NCBI GenBank assembly: GCA_028705545.1
Contig: JAQWDG010000030.1
Location: 1-13,075 of the forward strand
Length of the DNA: 13,075 nucleotides
From: Methanoregula sp.
GTDB taxonomy: Archaea; Halobacteriota; Methanomicrobia; Methanomicrobiales; Methanospirillaceae
Reading direction: 5' to 3'
In this document: positions 6,971 through 12,932 of the stretch, one piece after another
How the letters are laid out: the number at the start of each line of letters is the position of its first letter
Numbering within the stretch: the stretch's first letter is position 1
Translations under genes and position numbers: made by a program
Notes under the pieces: model-generated
What the model saw: only the letters and a program-made list of their open reading frames with translations
Told to the model about the DNA's origin: nothing
Databases searched by the model: none

Positions 6971-7465
6971 CTACTTATTGGCGTGGGAGAGGATGTGCTG
7001 GATCTCCGGGACGATCAGGTTCTTTGTGGCAAGGGTCACGGCCGGTGTGGACCCCGGGATGCAGAAGATGGCTTTTCCTTTCACGGTCCCGGCAATAGCC
7101 CGGGAGAGCATCGTGGAGGTACCGATCTCCTCGAAACTCTTGAGCCGGAAGAGTTCGCCAAAACCATCGATCTTCTTTTCGAGCAGGGGTGCGACGGCTT
7201 CAATCGTGCAGTCATCATGAGTCAGCCCGGTACCTCCGTTTACGATAATACAGTTGCAGGTCTTTAAGGCAAGGAGCACCTCAAACCTGATGGCTCCGAT
7301 ATCATCGGGGATAACTGCATAGTGCCGGACCGCCAGATCTGCCCCTGCAAGAATCTCCTGTATTGTTTTCCCGCTGGTGTCCGTCTCCTTTGTTCGTGTT
7401 GTGGATACCGTGATAACGGCACAGTTGATCTCCAGTTCTGAAAGATGCTCAGGCTTCATGATCAT
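6971..7465 (-). CDS. moaB: MoaB/Mog-family molybdopterin-binding protein
   Basis: A 164-residue protein of the MoaB/Mog family, which adenylates molybdopterin before Mo or W is inserted. Methanogens need this cofactor for formylmethanofuran dehydrogenase and formate dehydrogenase. Landmarks are AVITVSTTR (16-24), TDTSGKTIQEIL (29-39), the MPT-binding loop NGGTGLTHDD (76-85), the GFGELFR segment (101-107) and the IPGST loop (136-140). The size fits a single-domain MoaB/Mog rather than the larger MoeA. It is the only minus-strand gene, divergent from cdc6 across the origin region and convergent with cgi121. The ATG at 7465 is used; a second in-frame ATG at 7459 is equally possible. No ribosome site is seen and an AT-rich TATA-like stretch lies about 24 bases upstream, so the mRNA may be leaderless. 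MoaB and Mog cannot be told apart by eye. Confidence 0.9.
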   Translation of the reverse strand: MIMKPEHLSELEINCAVITVSTTRTKETDTSGKTIQEILAGADLAVRHYAVIPDDIGAIRFEVLLALKTCNCIIVNGGTGLTHDDCTIEAVAPLLEKKIDGFGELFRLKSFEEIGTSTMLSRAIAGTVKGKAIFCIPGSTPAVTLATKNLIVPEIQHILSHANK

Positions 7466-7484
7466 AGGATTAAGACAGTACCCT

Positions 7485-7493
7485 GATTAAAAG
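7485..7493 (-). promoter_or_regulatory. Possible TATA box of the moaB-like gene
   Basis: Read on the minus strand this is CTTTTAATC, centred about 24 bases upstream of the ATG at 7465. That spacing predicts a transcript starting at the start codon, in line with the absence of a Shine-Dalgarno site. Confidence 0.35.
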
Positions 7494-7547
7494 ACACATG
7501 ATATTGTCCATCGGAACAGGGTCTTTGTTGGTTTCCCGAAGCAGCCA

Positions 7548-7567
7548 CCCCTTTGTTTCCTGTGGAA
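7548..7567 (-). promoter_or_regulatory. Origin recognition box 1 (ORB)
   Basis: On the minus strand it reads TTCCACAGGAAACAAAGGGG, a full match in form to archaeal ORB elements (dyad TCCACAGGA, then GAAAC and a G string). It is the best of the three boxes and is inverted relative to the other two. Orc1/Cdc6 is the expected binder. Confidence 0.85.
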
Positions 7568-7618
7568 TGTTTTCTTCCGGTTTGTTTCAAAGTTCTATCG
7601 TAGTCTGGGGTCAAAAGC

Positions 7619-7647
7619 GGAATACTGTACATAGTATGTTTTCGAAT
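7619..7647 (+). repeat. 29-bp origin repeat, copy A
   Basis: Matches copy B (7692-7720) at 25 of 29 positions; the start points are 73 bases apart. It holds a dyad with arms ATACT and AGTAT around GTACAT. Including the next bases, a second AGTAT/ATACT dyad spans 7633-7650. The role is unknown; the position between an ORB and the AT-rich region suggests an origin accessory or regulatory site. Confidence 0.65.
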
Positions 7648-7691
7648 ACTTTCCGTTATTGGGTCTGAATTAAGATTGACTCCATCAAAGT

Positions 7692-7720
7692 GGAATACAA
7701 TACACAGTATGTTTTCGGAT
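7692..7720 (+). repeat. 29-bp origin repeat, copy B
   Basis: Begins GGAATAC and shares AGTATGTTTTCG with copy A. The internal dyad is shorter here (ATAC and GTAT). It lies 14 bases before the AT-rich unwinding region. Confidence 0.65.
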
Positions 7721-7733
7721 CAAACCCGGTGTG

Positions 7734-7805
7734 TTTATATAGTTTTATCGAGATATTTTGAATGATTATTTTTAGAATATTCAGAATTATCAGTAGTAAA
7801 ATTCT
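7734..7805. other. AT-rich duplex unwinding region
   Basis: Only 13 of 72 bases are G or C, in a genome segment that is otherwise GC-rich. It ends six bases before ORB 2. In archaeal origins the initial melting site is such an AT-rich stretch flanked by inverted ORBs. A GAATATTC palindrome lies at 7775-7782. Confidence 0.65.
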
Positions 7806-7811
7806 GTCAGG

Positions 7812-7831
7812 TTCCACAGGAAATGATGGGG
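7812..7831 (+). promoter_or_regulatory. Origin recognition box 2 (ORB)
   Basis: Reads TTCCACAGGAAATGATGGGG, identical to box 1 at 17 of 20 positions, and is oriented opposite to it. It borders the AT-rich region on its right side. Confidence 0.8.
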
Positions 7832-7983
7832 TGGGTCCCGTTCTTTGAAGATAACGCAGCATAATAAAAGCTGTACCGCCGTTGTACTGCTATTTGGCGG
7901 CTAATTCAAAGAGCATTAAAATAATAATTCGTTAATCCTGATAAATGGGCATTAAAATCAAAACGGCCAAAAATATGGCGTCT

Positions 7984-8003
7984 TTCCACAGGAAGTTAAG
8001 GGG
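7984..8003 (+). promoter_or_regulatory. Origin recognition box 3 (ORB), abutting the cdc6 TATA box
   Basis: Reads TTCCACAGGAAGTTAAGGGG, matching box 1 at 17 of 20 positions. It ends exactly where the cdc6 TATA box begins, over the place where TFB would contact its recognition element. Initiator bound here should hinder promoter complex assembly. Confidence 0.8.
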
Positions 8004-8011
8004 TATATAAA
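8004..8011 (+). promoter_or_regulatory. TATA box of cdc6
   Basis: TATATAAA is the clearest TATA box in the window. Transcription should start near 8030-8036, giving a leader of roughly 40 bases before the ATG at 8072. Confidence 0.7.
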
Positions 8012-8071
8012 GGAATAAAAACCGCGTACTTTTTTATCTTGTCGCTCCAATGCTCAGCTCCACGTGTCACC

Positions 8072-9364
8072 ATGCCCGAACCTGAAGATCCATCAACCAG
8101 TTTATTCAAGAAATACCTTTCCAATAACAGGATATTCCGTGACCGCGAAGTGCTCCGGCACTCGTACCGGCCCCAGATCCTCCCTCACCGCCAGCCGCAG
8201 ATCGATACTGTTGCCTCGATCCTCGCCCCCTCCCTCAGGAACGAAACCCCCTCGAATATCCTGATTTACGGCAAGACCGGGACCGGGAAAACCGCAAGCG
8301 TGCGGTACGTCGGTTCCGAACTGGAAAAGGCGAGCAGCAAAATGGGGACCGTCTGCCGGATCGTGCACCTCAACTGCGAAGTGATCGATACCCAGTACCG
8401 GGTGCTCGCCCAGATAGCAAAGTGCATCGACGGCGTCGATGAGACGGCAAGTGACAAGACAAAGAGCCACATCCCGATGACCGGGTGGCCCACCGACCAG
8501 GTGTATGCCGAGCTCAAAAACCAGCTGGAAGCCGGCGGCGGCGTGCTGGTCATCGTGCTGGACGAGATCGACAAGCTGGTCAAAAAAAGTGGCGACGATA
8601 CGCTCTACAACCTGACCAGAATCAATTCCGATCTCAGGAATTCCAAGGTCAGCATCATCGGGATCTCGAACGATCTCAGCTTCAAGGATTTCCTCGACCC
8701 CAGGGTCCTCTCTTCGCTTTCCGAGGAAGAGATTGTTTTCCCGCCCTACAACGCACTGCAGCTTGTGGACATCCTGACCCAGCGTGCCGCCGGGGCATTT
8801 GTGGAAGGGGCGGTAGCAGACGGCGTGATCCCGCTCTGCGCAGCCCTTGCGGCACAAGAGCACGGCGATGCACGGCGTGCTCTTGACCTCCTCCGGATCT
8901 CCGGGGAACTGGCTGACCGGGACGAATCCAAACAGCTGGGCGAGGAGCATGTAAAACAGGCGCAGGCAAAGATCGAGACGGACAGCATGATCGAGTGCAT
9001 CGCGACGCTCCCCAGCCAGAGCAAACTGATCCTCTTTTCCATGCTGACGCTCGAACAGCTGGGCCAGAACATCTTTACGAGCGGGGAGGTTTCGCGCGTT
9101 TACCAGGATCTCGCCCCGGCCCTCCAGCTCGATATCCTCACCCACCGGCGGATCACGGACCTCATCTCGGAACTCAACATGCTGGGCGTGATCAACACCC
9201 GGGTGGTCAGCAGGGGACGGTACGGGCGCACGAAAGAGATGTGGTTCGATGCAAACACGAACAAGATCCGGGACGTCGTGCTGACGGATCCGCGGCTGAA
9301 CGGATTAAAAGATCTTGATATAAATCAGATGGAAGCCAAATGGTTAAAAACGTGGTTCAGGTGA
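8072..9364 (+). CDS. cdc6: Replication initiator Orc1/Cdc6
   Basis: A 430-residue AAA+ protein that binds origin boxes and helps load the MCM helicase. Motifs are FRDREVLRHSYRP near the N-terminus (22-34), Walker A GKTGTGKT (67-74), Walker B LDEID (163-167), sensor 1 region GISND (197-201), DPRV with Arg211, and sensor 2 GDARRALDLLR (265-275). A C-terminal winged helix follows (about 305-400), with the beta-wing sequence RGRYGRTKEMWF. The length is normal for the family. I chose the ATG at 8072; a TTG at 8039 stays in frame but would add 11 unrelated residues. A short out-of-frame ORF (8050-8085) overlaps this start. The gene lies directly beside three origin boxes and is followed at eight bases by an Lrp-type regulator. 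Confidence 0.95.
   Translation: MPEPEDPSTSLFKKYLSNNRIFRDREVLRHSYRPQILPHRQPQIDTVASILAPSLRNETPSNILIYGKTGTGKTASVRYVGSELEKASSKMGTVCRIVHLNCEVIDTQYRVLAQIAKCIDGVDETASDKTKSHIPMTGWPTDQVYAELKNQLEAGGGVLVIVLDEIDKLVKKSGDDTLYNLTRINSDLRNSKVSIIGISNDLSFKDFLDPRVLSSLSEEEIVFPPYNALQLVDILTQRAAGAFVEGAVADGVIPLCAALAAQEHGDARRALDLLRISGELADRDESKQLGEEHVKQAQAKIETDSMIECIATLPSQSKLILFSMLTLEQLGQNIFTSGEVSRVYQDLAPALQLDILTHRRITDLISELNMLGVINTRVVSRGRYGRTKEMWFDANTNKIRDVVLTDPRLNGLKDLDINQMEAKWLKTWFR
9360..9364 (+). promoter_or_regulatory. Ribosome binding site of the Lrp-type gene
   Basis: GGTGA overlaps the cdc6 stop codon and lies eight bases before the ATG at 9373. This implies cotranscription and probably coupled translation. 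Confidence 0.55.
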
Positions 9365-9372
9365 GATGAAAT

Positions 9373-9864
9373 ATGGATGACAAGGATCGTGAACTTCTCC
9401 GGATTCTCGAAGAGAACAGCCGGTTGTCGGTAGAGGAAATCGGATCGATGACAAACCTTATCCCGGCAGAGATAGAGGCACGGATCCACGCTCTTGAAGA
9501 AAGCAAGATCATCCGCAAGTACACCACGGTCATCAACTGGGAGAAGGCGGGGAACGCCGAAGTATCGGCAATCATCGAGCTCAAGGTGAGCCCTGAACGC
9601 GACTTCGGGTACGACCGGATCGCAGAACGGCTCTCCCGGTTCAAGGAGGTCCGGACGCTCCGCCTCATTACCGGTACCTACGACCTGCAGCTGATGGTAA
9701 GCGGCAAGAACATGCAGGATGTTTCGCGGTTTGTCTCCGAACACGTCGCCCCGATGGACCGGATACGCGAGACAGCGACCCATATCGTGATGAAGTCCTA
9801 CAAGGAGAACGGCAACACCCTCTTCGAACAGCAGGAAGCCGAACGTCTCCCCTACTCCTTCTAG
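9373..9864 (+). CDS. Lrp/AsnC-family transcriptional regulator
   Basis: This 163-residue DNA-binding regulator has an N-terminal helix-turn-helix (about 3-50: DRELLRILEENSRLSVEEIG, then IPAEIEARIHALEESKIIRKY). A linker with TTVINWEKAG joins it to a C-terminal RAM/ACT-like effector domain (about 62-140). Family members are dimers or octamers that often sense amino acids and control amino-acid metabolism. RAM features include the VRTLRLITGTYDLQLMV segment with its Gly-Xaa-Tyr-Asp pattern. The gene sits eight bases after cdc6 and 11 bases before an aminotransferase, so it may control the latter and itself. The ligand cannot be read from the sequence. The 23-residue tail after the RAM domain (NGNTLFEQQEAERLPYSF) is polar and unremarkable. 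Confidence 0.9.
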   Translation: MDDKDRELLRILEENSRLSVEEIGSMTNLIPAEIEARIHALEESKIIRKYTTVINWEKAGNAEVSAIIELKVSPERDFGYDRIAERLSRFKEVRTLRLITGTYDLQLMVSGKNMQDVSRFVSEHVAPMDRIRETATHIVMKSYKENGNTLFEQQEAERLPYSF

Positions 9865-9870
9865 AGGTGA
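9864..9870 (+). promoter_or_regulatory. Ribosome binding site deciding the aminotransferase start
   Basis: GAGGTGA is a near-perfect Shine-Dalgarno sequence five bases before the ATG at 9876. It rules out the upstream in-frame GTG at 9867, which lies inside it. Confidence 0.7.
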
Positions 9871-9875
9871 GAAGG

Positions 9876-11033
9876 ATGCGGAACTTTGTCTCGGACCGGG
9901 CCCGGGAGATCCCACCCTCGGGTATCAGGAAGTTCTTTGACCTCGTCATGACCATGGACGACGTGATCTCGCTCGGGGTCGGTGAACCGGATTTCAGGAC
10001 GCCATGGAACATCTGCGAATCGGGGATCTATTCCATCGAGCAGGGTGTAACGTCCTATACGTCGAACCGGGGGCTCCAGACGCTTCGGGATGCGCTCTCG
10101 GCCCGCCTTGCGAGCCAGTACCAGCTTAAATACTCTCCAGATGACGAGATGATCATCACCACCGGTGTTTCCGAAGCCCTCGATATCGCAGTCCGGGCGA
10201 TCGTCAATCCCGGCGACGAGATACTGATCGCCGAGCCCAGTTACGTCTCCTATGCGCCGTGCGTTACCCTAGCCGGGGGAACACCGGTTCCCGTTGAGTG
10301 CACCGAGGAGGACCATTTCCGGCTCAACCCCGACAAGCTTCTGGAGAAGATAACCCCGAAAACCAGGGCCCTCATCATCAACTTCCCCAACAACCCGACG
10401 GGCGCTGTCATGAAAAAGGAGGACCTTGAGCCGATCGCCGATATCCTCTCCGATAAGGATCTCCTGCTCATCAGCGACGAGGTTTACTCGGAACTCACCT
10501 ACGAGTCCTCCCATACCGCTGCGGCGACGGTAAAGGATCTCTGGGAGCGGACAATCACCCTGAATGGTTTCTCGAAAGCCTACGCAATGACCGGCTGGCG
10601 GGTAGGCTTCCTCTGTGCGCCAAAGGATATCTGCGACGCGGCCCTCAAGATCCACCAGTACGTGATGCTCTGCGCTCCGGTCATGGGGCAGGTGGGGGCA
10701 GTCGAGGCGCTCCGGTCTGCCGAGGACGAAAAGACGAGCATGGTAAACGAGTACCGGCTCCGCAGGAACATGTTCGTGGCCGGCCTCAACAAGATCGGCC
10801 TTACCTGTCATGTGCCCGAAGGGGCATTCTATGCATTCCCCTCGGTCAGGGGGACCGGCCTCTCCGATGTGGATTTCGCTGAGCGCCTCCTAAAAGAGCA
10901 GAAGGTCGCGGTGGTCCCGGGCAGCGTCTTTGGCAGGGGCGGGGACTACCACCTCCGCTGTGCCTATGCGGTATCAAGGAAGGACTTAAGCGAAGCCTTA
11001 ACCCGGATGGAGACCTTCATCAGCGGCCTCTGA
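9876..11033 (+). CDS. PLP-dependent class I/II aminotransferase
   Basis: A 385-residue fold-type I aminotransferase, probably acting on aspartate, aromatic or related amino acids in the cytosol. Visible elements are LGVGEPDF (33-40), the SYTSNRGLQTLR segment (60-71), FPNNPTG (170-176), ISDEVY with the pyridine-binding Asp202 region (about 199-204), the PLP lysine Lys234 in NGFSKAYAMTGWRVGF, and the carboxylate-binding arginine Arg361 in HLRCAYA. The length is typical of the I-gamma subgroup found in archaea. Substrate specificity cannot be fixed by eye; related methanogen enzymes include aspartate and aromatic transaminases. It follows an Lrp-type regulator by 11 bases with a strong ribosome site. 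A T tract at 11064 ends the transcript. Confidence 0.9.
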   Translation: MRNFVSDRAREIPPSGIRKFFDLVMTMDDVISLGVGEPDFRTPWNICESGIYSIEQGVTSYTSNRGLQTLRDALSARLASQYQLKYSPDDEMIITTGVSEALDIAVRAIVNPGDEILIAEPSYVSYAPCVTLAGGTPVPVECTEEDHFRLNPDKLLEKITPKTRALIINFPNNPTGAVMKKEDLEPIADILSDKDLLLISDEVYSELTYESSHTAAATVKDLWERTITLNGFSKAYAMTGWRVGFLCAPKDICDAALKIHQYVMLCAPVMGQVGAVEALRSAEDEKTSMVNEYRLRRNMFVAGLNKIGLTCHVPEGAFYAFPSVRGTGLSDVDFAERLLKEQKVAVVPGSVFGRGGDYHLRCAYAVSRKDLSEALTRMETFISGL

Positions 11034-11060
11034 ACCCGTGACAACAGATTCTTCTTCACC

Positions 11061-11070
11061 CTCTTTTTTT
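11061..11070 (+). terminator. T-tract terminator after the aminotransferase
   Basis: A CTC then seven T (11064-11070) lie about 30 bases past the stop. The following promoter-like sequence before purA supports a transcript end here. Confidence 0.5.
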
Positions 11071-11122
11071 ATTCCTATGGCGGAACCGATCCTCCGATCG
11101 CCCCCTTTTCACCTCATGGCAG

Positions 11123-11132
11123 ACTTTATTGC
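11123..11132 (+). promoter_or_regulatory. Possible TATA box of purA
   Basis: ACTTTATTGC lies about 35 bases before the purA ATG. Expected spacing puts the transcript start near 11153, leaving a leader of around ten bases without a ribosome site. Confidence 0.4.
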
Positions 11133-11161
11133 CAAACCCGGCATACACTACATGAACTTCA

Positions 11162-12175
11162 ATGAGTTGTACTATTATCGTAGGCGGATTTTTCGGGGAT
11201 GAAGGGAAGGGCAAGGTTGTTGCCCACATCGCTCACGCGGATGAACCCGTTATCATCTCCCGCGGCGGTGTCGGTCCCAATGCCGGCCACACGGTCAAGG
11301 TCGGGGACAAGGAATACGGTGTCCGGATGGTTCCCTCCGGTTTTGTGTATCCGAAGGCAAAACTCTGTATCGGGAGCGGCGTGCTCGTCAACCCGAAAGT
11401 CCTTGAAGAAGAGGTCGAGAAGCTCGGTGTCAGGGGCAGGGTCTTTGTGGACAAGCGCTGCGGTATCATCACCGAGGATCATATCGCACGGGACAAGGGC
11501 AATGCTTACCTGTCAAAGAAGATAGGGAGCACCGGGTCCGGCTGCGGCCCGGCAAACGCCGACCGTGTCATGCGGATCTCGCCGCAGGCAAAGGATGTGC
11601 CGGAGCTTAAGGAATACCTGATGGATGTTCCCAAGGCAATCGACGATGCCCTGAAGGCCGGCAACGAGGTTCTTCTCGAAGGCACGCAGGGGTTCGGGAT
11701 CTCCCTGTATTACGGGACCTATCCTTTTGTCACGAGCAAAGACACCTCCGCTTCGCAGATCGCTGCGGACAACGGTGTCGGCCCGACAAAGATCGACGAT
11801 GTCATCGTCGTCTTCAAGGCATACCCGACAAGAGTCGGCGAGGGACCGTTCTCCACTGAAATGACCTCGGAGAAGTCCGATGAAATGGGCATCCAGGAAT
11901 TTGGCACGGTCACCCACCGGAAGCGCCGGATCGGCGGCTGGGACGGGCAGATGGCCCGGTACTCCGCCATGATCAATGGCTGCACGCAGGCGGCGATTAC
12001 CGGTATCGACCGCATCGACAAGGCCTGCTACGGCATCACCGAATACGGCAAGCTCACGAAAAAGGCAAAGGACTTTTTAAAGAGCGCCGAGGACGATATC
12101 GGCAGCCCCATCACCCTGATCTCCACGGGTCCTGAGCTCTCCCAGATCATCGATATCAGGAAAGAATACGTATGA
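11162..12175 (+). CDS. purA: Adenylosuccinate synthetase, short archaeal form
   Basis: A 337-residue enzyme that joins IMP and aspartate using GTP, the first committed step from IMP to AMP. The P-loop GGFFGDEGKGK (8-18) holds the catalytic base Asp13, and NAGHT (40-44) supplies the second catalytic residue His43. EGTQGFG (171-177 region), KDTSASQIAADNG and THRKRRIGGWD are further substrate-loop motifs. Bacterial PurA is about 430 residues; this roughly 340-residue form is usual in many archaea. The ATG at 11162 is in frame with the P-loop; the ATG at 11152 is in another frame. The stop overlaps the next start as ATGA, so the downstream Trm112 gene is translationally coupled. Confidence 0.95.
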   Translation: MSCTIIVGGFFGDEGKGKVVAHIAHADEPVIISRGGVGPNAGHTVKVGDKEYGVRMVPSGFVYPKAKLCIGSGVLVNPKVLEEEVEKLGVRGRVFVDKRCGIITEDHIARDKGNAYLSKKIGSTGSGCGPANADRVMRISPQAKDVPELKEYLMDVPKAIDDALKAGNEVLLEGTQGFGISLYYGTYPFVTSKDTSASQIAADNGVGPTKIDDVIVVFKAYPTRVGEGPFSTEMTSEKSDEMGIQEFGTVTHRKRRIGGWDGQMARYSAMINGCTQAAITGIDRIDKACYGITEYGKLTKKAKDFLKSAEDDIGSPITLISTGPELSQIIDIRKEYV

Positions 12176-12345
12176 AGCGCTCGCTCATGGACATCCTCTG
12201 CTGCCCCGTCTGTAAGGGGGATCTCGCCCTTACGGTGGAAAAAGAGGATGAAAAGGAGATCCTCGAAGGCCGCCTGCACTGCGCTGCGTGCCAGGTGGAT
12301 TACCCGATCCATGAGGGCATCCCCAACCTTCTTCCCCAGAAATAA
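12172..12345 (+). CDS. trm112: Trm112-family methyltransferase activator (small zinc protein)
   Basis: A 57-residue protein easily missed because of its size. It begins MKRSLMDILCCPVCKGDL and carries two zinc-type pairs, Cys11-Xaa2-Cys14 and Cys37-Xaa2-Cys40. It ends YPIHEGIPNLLPQK, the hallmark of the Trm112/UPF0434 family. In eukaryotes and haloarchaea Trm112 binds and stabilises several methyltransferases acting on tRNA, rRNA and translation factors, so this is probably a shared cofactor subunit. No methyltransferase gene lies nearby; the partner must be elsewhere. The start overlaps the purA stop (ATGA), with AGGAAAG at 12158-12164 as a weak ribosome site. The next gene starts 11 bases downstream. 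Identity is firm from the cysteine layout and the C-terminal motif; the partner is unknown. Confidence 0.88.
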   Translation: MKRSLMDILCCPVCKGDLALTVEKEDEKEILEGRLHCAACQVDYPIHEGIPNLLPQK

Positions 12346-12356
12346 CCGGTGCCGTT

Positions 12357-12932
12357 ATGTCATCCCTGCTGCCATTCGAACTTCTGGCGGTTCCGGAAAT
12401 CCCCCCGGAGGAGGGATCACAGACCGAAATCCACCTCAACGGGTCGGGCATCAACTCGATTGAACTCCCCCCCGGTAATGCTCATGTCGAATGCGGCAAG
12501 ATGCTCAGGGTCCGGTTCATGAACCGGGGTGCCCCGGTCCATATTACGGCGAGCACGTCCAATGCAGGGATGTTCTCAGACTTTTTCCACGAGAACATGT
12601 ACGTGATCGACGAGGTAACGCTCGGGATCCAGACCAAAAAGGACTGTTCCCCGGGCTTTTTCGATATCGATATCCTCGCCGGGTATGGCGCCTCGAAGGC
12701 CACGCTCCGGGTAGAGGTCAATGTCCGGCCCACGCGGGGTGAAGAAGTCCAAAAAAAGGAACCCCCGGTCCAGCCGGTCGCCCACGGCAGGCCCCACCTC
12801 CTGATGATTGCTATGGGCATCGGCCTCGTGCTCTACAGCACGTGGTATTATACGAAGATTGAGGCCCTCAACATCCTTGCATTCATTGTTTTAATTGTCG
12901 GTGCGTTGTTCGTATGGTACCGACAGACCTGA
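12357..12932 (+). CDS. Unrecognised two-helix membrane protein with N-terminal beta-rich domain
   Basis: I do not recognise this 191-residue protein. Residues 1-125 alternate in a beta-strand-like way (EIHLNGS, VRFMNRGAPVHITAS, ATLRVEVNVRP) and resemble an immunoglobulin-like or cupredoxin-like fold. A basic and proline-rich linker follows (about 125-147, EEVQKKEPPVQPV), then two hydrophobic helices at about 148-165 and 170-188, ending WYRQT. There is no N-terminal signal peptide, so the beta domain probably stays cytoplasmic with a C-terminal helical hairpin anchor. The two cysteines (46 and 97) show no metal pattern. GGTG at 12348-12351 precedes the ATG. The gene lies between the trm112 and cbiB genes and overlaps cbiB by 19 bases, so it is probably cotranscribed with them. 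The function is open. Confidence 0.8.
   Translation: MSSLLPFELLAVPEIPPEEGSQTEIHLNGSGINSIELPPGNAHVECGKMLRVRFMNRGAPVHITASTSNAGMFSDFFHENMYVIDEVTLGIQTKKDCSPGFFDIDILAGYGASKATLRVEVNVRPTRGEEVQKKEPPVQPVAHGRPHLLMIAMGIGLVLYSTWYYTKIEALNILAFIVLIVGALFVWYRQT

Larger units (their letters stand above)
7500..8010. other. oriC: Probable chromosomal replication origin next to orc1/cdc6
   Basis: This roughly 500-base non-coding stretch between the divergent moaB-like and cdc6 genes has the classical archaeal origin layout. Three origin recognition boxes share the core TTCCACAGGAA and a G string: 7548-7567 (minus), 7812-7831 (plus) and 7984-8003 (plus). The first two face opposite ways and enclose a very AT-rich region (7734-7805, 13 G/C in 72 bases). 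A pair of 29-base direct repeats lies between box 1 and the AT-rich part. A weaker box-like sequence, TCCATCGGAACAGGG, is at 7508-7522. Also present are a direct repeat GCATTAAAAT (7913-7922, 7949-7958) and an inverted repeat CCGCC/GGCGG (7876-7880, 7896-7900). Function is inferred from this architecture and the adjacent initiator gene. Confidence 0.85.

Noticed and set aside
7619..7720. Possible CRISPR start (29-bp repeats with a 44-base spacer)
   Set aside because: Only two imperfect copies exist, no third unit follows, no cas gene is nearby, and the surroundings are an origin.
7656..7862. 68-residue minus-strand open frame inside the origin region
   Set aside because: It runs through the AT-rich region, a direct repeat and ORB 2; its hydrophobic isoleucine-rich sequence reflects AT-rich DNA.
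8039..8071. TTG start extending Cdc6 by 11 residues
   Set aside because: The added residues have no family match and the TTG would lie almost at the predicted transcript start; the ATG at 8072 is more plausible.
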